This document shows, piece by piece, positions 59,328-64,000 of a stretch of DNA of 64,000 bases. The notes under the pieces were generated by a model, which saw nothing but the letters and a program-made list of their open reading frames with translations, made no database searches and had not been told where the DNA came from. The position numbers and the translations under genes were made by a program. The DNA comes from Pseudodesulfovibrio portus (GTDB lineage: Bacteria; Desulfobacterota; Desulfovibrionia; Desulfovibrionales; Desulfovibrionaceae), in the NCBI RefSeq assembly GCF_026000375.1, contig NZ_AP026708.1, forward strand, positions 870,501 through 934,500, given 5' to 3'. The number at the start of each line of letters is the position of its first letter. Position 1 is the first letter of the stretch.

Positions 59328-59342
59328 TGAGAATGGTTATCA
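59328..59342. promoter_or_regulatory. Fur-box-like site before the nitroreductase gene
   Basis: TGAGAATGGTTATCA matches the 7-1-7 Fur box TGATAATNATTATCA at 12 of 14 specified bases. It lies 43 bases before the start codon and suggests iron- or metal-dependent control; no promoter elements could be aligned with confidence. Confidence 0.45.
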
Positions 59343-59385
59343 TGTGATTTGAATGAAAACCGCCATCTACACGGAGGATGCACAT

Positions 59386-59997
59386 ATGGATTTCAAGGAA
59401 ATTCTCGAAAAGCGGAGGGCCATCAACTTCTTTGATCCCGACCGCGACGTCCCGGAAGACCTGCTGCGCGCGGTCATCGAGGACGCGGCCAAGGCCCCGT
59501 CGAGCTTCAACCTCCAGCCGTGGAAGCTCAAGGTGGTGCGCAACCCCGAACGCAGGGCGGCCCTGCGGGCCGTTGCCTGGGACCAGCCCAAGGTGTCCGA
59601 GGCACCGGTGGTGCTCATCGTGCTGGCCGACCGCGAAGGCTGGAAGGAAGGCAACGACACCCTTGAGAAGCACTTCAAGAACAACCTTGTGCCCGAACAG
59701 CGCGACTGGTTCATCAACGCCACGACCGGGCTCTACGGACAAAGCCCGGAGTTCATCCAGGCCTTTGCCAACAAGAACGCCGGGCTGTTCGCCATGTCGC
59801 TGATGTACGCCGCGTCCAACCACGGGCTGCACACGCATCCCATGGACGGCTTCGACCTTGAAGGCGTGCGCAGGGAGTTCAACATTCCGGACAACTACTG
59901 GATACCCATGCTCATCGCCGTGGGCCACCTCAAGCCGGGTGCGGAGATCGCGCCCAAGGCGTGGCGGCAGTCCGTGGATGAGATCATCCTGGATTAG
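59386..59997 (+). CDS. nitroreductase family flavoprotein
   Basis: 203 residues. FMN-dependent NAD(P)H oxidoreductase fold: MDFKEILEKRRAINFFDPD (FMN phosphate-binding Arg region), APSSFNLQPWKLKVV, and MYAASNHGLHTHPMDGFD, then WIPMLIAVGHLKPG. Reduces nitroaromatics, quinones or a dedicated substrate; not specified by sequence. ATG 59386 is chosen over 59353 because GGAGG precedes it by eight bases. A Fur-like site lies upstream. Confidence 0.9.
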   Translation: MDFKEILEKRRAINFFDPDRDVPEDLLRAVIEDAAKAPSSFNLQPWKLKVVRNPERRAALRAVAWDQPKVSEAPVVLIVLADREGWKEGNDTLEKHFKNNLVPEQRDWFINATTGLYGQSPEFIQAFANKNAGLFAMSLMYAASNHGLHTHPMDGFDLEGVRREFNIPDNYWIPMLIAVGHLKPGAEIAPKAWRQSVDEIILD

Positions 59998-60003
59998 GCG
60001 GTC

Positions 60004-60022
60004 GTTGAAAAACGGCGACCTG
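60004..60022 (+). repeat. partial family-2 repeat end
   Basis: GTTGAAAAACGGCGACCTG matches the left end of the 59118-59243 element at 18 of 19 bases, without the rest, suggesting a decayed copy. Confidence 0.6.
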
Positions 60023-60038
60023 AAAGATACACAAAAAA

Positions 60039-60070
60039 GGCCGGTTGGAAATCCAACCGGCCTTTTCCTT
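60039..60070. terminator. bidirectional terminator, nitroreductase / csaA
   Basis: GGCCGGTTGG pairs with CCAACCGGCC around AAAT, with A6 before and TTTTCCTTTTT after, between convergent genes. Confidence 0.92.
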
Positions 60071-60083
60071 TTTATCCTAGATA

Positions 60084-60419
60084 CTACCCGAGCTTCAAGC
60101 CGTTGGGGCACGCCTTGTCCGGCACGGCCAGGACCACGCCGTCCTCGCGATAGAAACCGGTGACCAGGCACTCGGACCTCATCGGCCCGATCTGCTTGGG
60201 CGGGAAATTGACCACCGCGACCACCTGCCTGCCCACCAACTCGTCGAGCTCGTAGAGCTTGGTGATCTGGGCGCTGGATTTGCGCTCCCCGATCTCCTCG
60301 CCGAAATCCACCCAGACCTTGTAGGCCGGGACGCGCGCCTCGGGAAACTCCTCGGCCCGGACAATGGTGCCCACGCGCAATTCCACCCGCTCGAATTCAC
60401 TCCACTCTATTGTTTCCAT
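60084..60419 (-). CDS. csaA: CsaA-like tRNA-binding (EMAP/OB-fold) chaperone
   Basis: 111 residues, a stand-alone tRNA-binding OB domain: VELRVGTIVRAEEFPEARVP, WVDFGEEIGERKSSAQI, GRQVVAVVNFPPKQIGPMRSE in part and the ending ACPNGLKLG. CsaA is a dimeric export-related chaperone in Bacillus. ATG 60419 with AAGGAGAACGGGC. Length fits the family (~110). A family-1 repeat lies upstream. Confidence 0.92.
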   Translation of the reverse strand: METIEWSEFERVELRVGTIVRAEEFPEARVPAYKVWVDFGEEIGERKSSAQITKLYELDELVGRQVVAVVNFPPKQIGPMRSECLVTGFYREDGVVLAVPDKACPNGLKLG

Positions 60420-60457
60420 GCCCGTTCTCCTTGAGTAACGACCAATTACCAAGAAAT

Positions 60458-60530
60458 GCCTCCGGCGGCCAGAGGGGAAACTTTTGAAAAAGTTTCCCCT
60501 CTGGACTCCCCTTCAAAACTTTTTATCGCG
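60458..60530 (+). repeat. dispersed palindromic repeat, family 1, diverged copy B
   Basis: GCCTCCGGCGGCC, then palindrome AGAGGGGAAACTTTT/AAAAGTTTCCCCTCT, then CTCCCCTTCAAAACTTTTTAT. Same order as copies A and C but with a different palindrome sequence. The gap 60420-60732 is filled mostly by this copy and copy C; no gene is seen. Confidence 0.7.
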
Positions 60531-60606
60531 CCTTCGGCGGGGTAACCCCACATATCCTTTTTACAATATGAACTTCACAGCATGGCCCGCCGCCAGACAC
60601 CCCGGC

Positions 60607-60724
60607 CCGCGCGAATGCGCAAATAAAAAGTTTGGAAAAAGGAGGGGATGAGGGTCCGGGGGAAGGGGAGGGAAAGACCTTCTCAAAGGTTTTTCCCTCC
60701 CCTTCCCCCGGCCGCCGGAGGCAT
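60607..60724 (-). repeat. dispersed palindromic repeat, family 1, copy C
   Basis: On the minus strand GCCTCCGGCGGCC, a GGGGGAAGGGGAGGGAAA...TTTCCCTCCCCTTCCCCC palindrome, ATCCCCTCCTTTTTCCAAAC, CTTTTT and GCGCATTCGCGCGG follow one another as in copy A (9030-9146). It begins 9 bases after the stop of the cytochrome-b-like gene, as copy A does after its gene. Confidence 0.85.
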
Positions 60725-60732
60725 TCCCTCCC

Positions 60733-61194
60733 TCATTTGCGCACGGCATAGGCCGACCGTCTGCCGACCAGCGCCGCCAGGGCCAGGATGCCCAGCACAA
60801 AGACCAGGGTCAGGTGGACCCAGTCGATGGCCAGGACCGCTGTCGGATGCAGGGTCACGTCGGGCAGGTTGCGATAGACGCGGAATGCCCCGGACACAAC
60901 CAGCCCGGCGATCACTACAGCGCGGGCCATGCCCAGCCCGGTCAGGGCGAGCTTGCCGCGCCATGCCAGGAACCAGTTGGCCGCCACAAGGCCGAGCAAA
61001 AGCAGGAACAGGGCGGCCAGGACATAGTGCAGCCGATGCACGAAGTAGAAATCACCGGTCCAGGCCATGCCGGGCAGATCGGTCAGGTAATAGCGCCGGG
61101 CCAGGGGCATCTGCAGCAGCCCGGTGAACGCCAGGGAACCCACCAGCAGGATGAACAGCCGGGATATCCAGCGGGAATACGGTCTAGCTTTCAT
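60733..61194 (-). CDS. cytochrome b-like membrane subunit
   Basis: 153 residues with four predicted helices: ISRLFILLVGSLAFTGLL, FVHRLHYVLAALFLLLLGLV, LGMARAVVIAGLVVSGAFRV and WVHLTLVFVLGILALAALVG. Histidines in FVHRLHYV and DWVHLT at helix starts could ligate heme b, as in the small membrane subunits of respiratory oxidoreductases. It overlaps the end of the Tat Fe-S gene by 11 bases, so the pair is an electron-transfer module between periplasm and quinone pool (inference). Confidence 0.8.
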   Translation of the reverse strand: MKARPYSRWISRLFILLVGSLAFTGLLQMPLARRYYLTDLPGMAWTGDFYFVHRLHYVLAALFLLLLGLVAANWFLAWRGKLALTGLGMARAVVIAGLVVSGAFRVYRNLPDVTLHPTAVLAIDWVHLTLVFVLGILALAALVGRRSAYAVRK

Positions 61195-62221
61195 CGTCGC
61201 CCTCCTTGCCCATCAGCTTCGCGCCCAGGCCGAGGAACCCGGCGGCAATGCCCGCGATCGGGGCCAGCAGCGTGGCCGTGGCCAGGTTGGTCTCGTCGGC
61301 CATGACGTCCTCGACCGGGCCCATATGCGGCTTGCCGGGTCCGAGCCCCTTGCCCACCGGCTTGTTCAGCGGGTGCTTGTCGATGACCGCGTTGATGCGA
61401 TCAAACGGCACGGGCGAAACATAGAGGGTATTCGTGCCGCCGTTCTCGTCCAGGCCGTAGATGAACCCGTTCATCTCCTTGGCCAGCCGCCTGGCCTCGG
61501 CCACGATCTCATGGCGCGGCCCGATGGTCTGCACGTTCTCCGGGCAGACCTCGATGCAGGCGGGCAGCTCGCCCTTTTCCAGCTTCTGGTAGCAGCGGTC
61601 GCACTTGTACATGACCCCGTTGCCCGCGAATCGCGGCAAAAGGTCCTTGTACAGTCCCACGCCCGATTGGCGTTGCGGGATGTTCCACGGGCAGACCGTG
61701 CGGCACTTGGCCCCGCCCAGGCAGAGGTCGTCGTGAATGCGGGTGATGCCGTTCAAGTCCTTGCCGGCCGCGCCGAAGGGGCACATGTTGGCGCAGGGCG
61801 GGTTCTGGCAGTGCATGCAGCGGCGGGGGATGTTGATGTCAAAGGATTCGCCCTTGTACTCCACCTCGGCGTTCTGGATGAACAACCAGTTGTAGGGGGT
61901 CAGGCGGTCGTCGATGTCGCGCTTGTCTGACCAGTCCTCGGGCCTGGCGCGCTTGGCCGGAGACATGGCCGCAAACGGCTTTTCAGGCTCCGGAAGCTTT
62001 TCGGCGTTGGACTCGCGGCAGGCGCTGACGCACTCGCCGCAGCCGATACATTTGGAAAGGTCGAGCAGCGTCGCCAGCTCGCCGTCCGAAGGCCCGGGGA
62101 CGCGCGGCTCGCCAACGGCCGCCGCCGAGGCGGGAATAAGCATCCCGGCCCCGCCCACGCCCATGGCCTTGAGGAAACCACGCCGACTGACGTTCCCGGA
62201 CCCCTTCTTCGTTTTACCCAT
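61184..62221 (-). CDS. Tat-exported 4Fe-4S ferredoxin-type electron transfer subunit
   Basis: 345 residues. Twin-arginine signal SRRGFLKAMGVGGAGMLIP near the N-terminus. Cluster motifs: CIGCGECVSAC, CMHCQNPPCANMCPFGA, CLGGAKCRTVCPWNIP and CDRCYQKLEKGELPACIEVCP, enough Cys for four [4Fe-4S] as in DMSO-reductase-type beta subunits. The C-terminus has a hydrophobic segment (TLLAPIAGIAAGFLGLGAKL) that probably anchors it. It is the first gene of a pair with a cytochrome-b-like protein. No molybdopterin subunit is adjacent. The promoter is overlapped by a CsoR/CstR-like operator. Confidence 0.9.
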   Translation of the reverse strand: MGKTKKGSGNVSRRGFLKAMGVGGAGMLIPASAAAVGEPRVPGPSDGELATLLDLSKCIGCGECVSACRESNAEKLPEPEKPFAAMSPAKRARPEDWSDKRDIDDRLTPYNWLFIQNAEVEYKGESFDINIPRRCMHCQNPPCANMCPFGAAGKDLNGITRIHDDLCLGGAKCRTVCPWNIPQRQSGVGLYKDLLPRFAGNGVMYKCDRCYQKLEKGELPACIEVCPENVQTIGPRHEIVAEARRLAKEMNGFIYGLDENGGTNTLYVSPVPFDRINAVIDKHPLNKPVGKGLGPGKPHMGPVEDVMADETNLATATLLAPIAGIAAGFLGLGAKLMGKEGDDES

Positions 62222-62284
62222 GATGGCTGACCACCTCATTGTAAAATGATTTCCGCGTCCGGCCCTTCCCACCGGCGCGCCAAC

Positions 62285-62301
62285 ATACCCTATAGGGGTA
62301 T
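62285..62301. promoter_or_regulatory. CsoR/CstR-like palindromic operator
   Basis: ATACCCTATAGGGGTAT is a near-perfect palindrome of the A/T-flanked C-tract/G-tract kind recognised by CsoR-family regulators (copper-sensing CsoR, persulfide-sensing CstR). It covers the -10 and part of the spacer of the promoter at 62289-62316. Confidence 0.55.
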
Positions 62302-62316
62302 ATTTCGCGTTGTCAA
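62289..62316 (-). promoter_or_regulatory. promoter of the Tat Fe-S / cytochrome b operon
   Basis: Minus strand TTGACA (62311-62316), 16-bp spacer, TATAGG (62289-62294); the operator overlaps it, the usual layout for repression. Confidence 0.6.
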
Positions 62317-62437
62317 GACCGCCGAAGCCGACGCACCCGGATTACAAGGGAAGTGAAAACAACCTGTACCGACCGGAAAATAGCGGCTTAACCAGTTGGA
62401 ATAAATGAACTTGACCATCAACACGCATTCTGCCTGT

Positions 62438-62465
62438 TTGACATATGCCTCGATATCGGTATAAA
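62438..62465 (+). promoter_or_regulatory. promoter of the citrate synthase gene
   Basis: TTGACA (62438-62443), 16-bp spacer, TATAAA (62460-62465). It predicts a leader of about 150 bases with GC-rich inverted sequences (ACCGGCCG...CGGCGGCC). The rest of 62317-62623 holds no gene. Confidence 0.65.
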
Positions 62466-62623
62466 TATGCCTTCTGAATTGCCGAGTCCACCCTTCGGTG
62501 ACCGCATCTGCCGCATGGACCGGCCGTCACCCGGCGGCCTCCGGCTCCACGCCCCGGACAGAATTTCATTCTGCACCCGCCATGAGCGGGCGACTTGGCA
62601 TTTGACTCCAAACGAGGAACGCT

Positions 62624-63931
62624 ATGCCCATTGACAAAAAATACATCACCGACAAGAATGCCCAGCTCATCATTGAAGGCAAGACCTTCGAGCTGCCCAT
62701 CATCATCGGCTCGGAGAACGAGCACGCCGTCGACATCTCCTGCCTGCGCAACGAAACCGGATACATCACCTATGATCCGGGCTACGCCAACACAGGCTCC
62801 TGTTCCAGTTCGATCACCTTCGTCGACGGCGAAAACGGCATCCTGCGCTACCGAGGCTACCCCATCGAGGACCTGGCGGCCCACGCGACCTTCATCGAGA
62901 CCGCCTACCTGCTCATCTTCGGGGAGCTGCCCACCCGCGCCGAACGCCAGGAACTGCGCGACATCCTGAGCGAGCAGGAGCTGCTCCACGAAGGACTGCG
63001 CCACCACTTCGAGGGCTTCCCGTCCAACGGCCACCCCATGGCCATCCTGTCCGCCGTGGTCAACGCGCTGGGCCCCTATCATCCCGACCTGCTGGAAATC
63101 ACCTCCAAGGAGGACTTCCTGCGCGCGGCCGCCAAGATCATCTCCAAGGTCCGCACCATCGCGGCATGGGCCTTCCGCAAGGCCCAGGGGTTGCCCTTCG
63201 TCTACCCGGACCCGAAGCTCTCCTACTGCCGCAACTTCCTGCACATGATGCACTCCATCCCGTACAAGCAGTTCGAGCCCACCGACGCCCAGGTCCGCGC
63301 CCTGTCGCTCTTTTTCCTGCTGCACGCGGACCACGAGCAGAACTGCTCCTGCTCCACCGTGCGCATGGTGCAGTCCACTGAGGCCAACCTGTTCGCCTCG
63401 GTTTCGGCCGGCATCTGCGCCCTGTGGGGCCGTCTGCATGGCGGCGCCAACGCGGGCGTCATCGAGATGCTGCAGAACATCCACGACGGAGACCTGTCCA
63501 TCCAGGAGTGCCTCGAACGGGTCAAGAAGAAGGAATTCCGTCTCATGGGCTTCGGCCACCGCATCTACAAATCCTTCGACCCGCGCGCCAAGATACTGCG
63601 CCAGGCCGCCCACGACATGCTCGCATCCACGGGCAACGACGATCCCCTGCTGGACATCGCCCTGGAGCTGGCCGACGCGGCCATGAGCGACGAATACTTC
63701 ACTGAGCGCAAGCTCTATCCCAACGTGGACTTCTACTCCGGCATCATCCTGCGCGCGCTGGGCATCCCGGTGAACATGTTCCCGGTGATGTTCGCCATCG
63801 GCCGCATGCCCGGCTGGATCGCCCACTGGAACGAAGCCAACATGGACGAGGCGGGCCGCATCCACCGCCCGCGCCAGATCTACACCGGCAACAAGCCGCG
63901 CAAGTACATCCCGTTGGATTCGCGGCTCTAG
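62624..63931 (+). CDS. gltA: citrate synthase
   Basis: 435 residues. Condenses acetyl-CoA and oxaloacetate to citrate. Catalytic and binding regions are in place: HADHEQNCSCSTVRMV (oxaloacetate His), LWGRLHGGANAGVIEM (catalytic His), MGFGHRIYKSFDPRAK and NVDFYSGIIL (catalytic Asp), with the ending IGRMPGWIAHWNEA. Sequence type is that of the gltA (type II, NADH-sensitive) group by its length and N-terminal beta-domain (LIIEGKTFELPIIIGSENEH in part). SD AACGAGGAACGCT is moderate. It has its own promoter. The last 69 bases of the window show no gene. Confidence 0.97.
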   Translation: MPIDKKYITDKNAQLIIEGKTFELPIIIGSENEHAVDISCLRNETGYITYDPGYANTGSCSSSITFVDGENGILRYRGYPIEDLAAHATFIETAYLLIFGELPTRAERQELRDILSEQELLHEGLRHHFEGFPSNGHPMAILSAVVNALGPYHPDLLEITSKEDFLRAAAKIISKVRTIAAWAFRKAQGLPFVYPDPKLSYCRNFLHMMHSIPYKQFEPTDAQVRALSLFFLLHADHEQNCSCSTVRMVQSTEANLFASVSAGICALWGRLHGGANAGVIEMLQNIHDGDLSIQECLERVKKKEFRLMGFGHRIYKSFDPRAKILRQAAHDMLASTGNDDPLLDIALELADAAMSDEYFTERKLYPNVDFYSGIILRALGIPVNMFPVMFAIGRMPGWIAHWNEANMDEAGRIHRPRQIYTGNKPRKYIPLDSRL

Positions 63932-64000
63932 GGCGGGCCGAACCGCCATGCCCGTCTATTCCCGTACGCACGGCGTATTCAGTTGGAATGAGTTGATCAC

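Noticed and set aside
60595-60724. CRISPR-like array from repeated CCCCTTCCCC units
   Set aside because: The units are arms of one palindrome, not regularly spaced repeats with unique spacers.

Overview
The window is about 64 kb of GC-rich, densely packed bacterial chromosome. Gene content points to a Desulfovibrionaceae sulfate reducer, most likely Pseudodesulfovibrio- or Desulfovibrio-like. The main clues are a ferredoxin of the D. africanus ferredoxin III type (7Fe, Asp ligand), a very large FAD/Fe-S/CCG lactate-dehydrogenase-type oxidoreductase, HypF hydrogenase maturation, a Tat-exported Fe-S protein with a cytochrome-b-like partner, and a MoeA fused to a binding-protein domain. The taxon is inferred from protein families, not from rRNA, and there is no rRNA in the window.

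Layout. 1-7.8 kb, mostly minus strand: 5' part of thrS, tRNA-Val, a methyltransferase gene broken by a nonsense codon, a MarR/O-methyltransferase pair behind tandem operators, a TPR/YkgJ cluster and a 7Fe ferredoxin. 7.8-17.4 kb: M29 aminopeptidase, MoeA-PBP fusion, cold-shock protein and RRM protein, ModF-like double ATPase, DUF362 protein, hypF and a Pmp3/YqaE remnant. 17.4-30.9 kb: a serine-pathway pair (dehydrogenase plus class V aminotransferase), an HBM chemoreceptor, a Kef-type antiporter, the giant lactate-type dehydrogenase, a thioesterase-ruvX-mltG run and an apparently exported Ppx/GppA-like protein. 30.9-41.3 kb: signal peptidase, glycosyltransferase, a TtuA-like thiolase with a ubiquitin-like carrier, receiver plus HD-GYP, site-2 protease, trpS, FKBP, aminotransferase and small conserved genes. 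41.3-46.6 kb: a MarR-controlled RND efflux operon. 46.7-55.1 kb: an EndoQ-UvrD fusion, CbiR-CobU cobamide salvage, DHH phosphoesterase and polA. 55.2-57.5 kb: an AT-rich orphan gene, low-complexity sequence and an exported solute-binding protein. 57.5-64 kb: DUF1844, argC, nitroreductase, CsaA, the Tat Fe-S/cytochrome b pair and citrate synthase.

Most of the window is housekeeping and energy metabolism. The most unusual items are the EndoQ nuclease fused to a UvrD-type helicase (46667-49780), the AT-rich orphan beside polA, two dispersed palindromic repeat families, a CsoR/CstR-like operator over the promoter of the Tat Fe-S operon, and at least six genes whose predicted -10 element lies only 6-9 bases before the start codon with no Shine-Dalgarno, which suggests leaderless mRNAs. 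No CRISPR array, complete insertion sequence, prophage or rRNA operon was seen.
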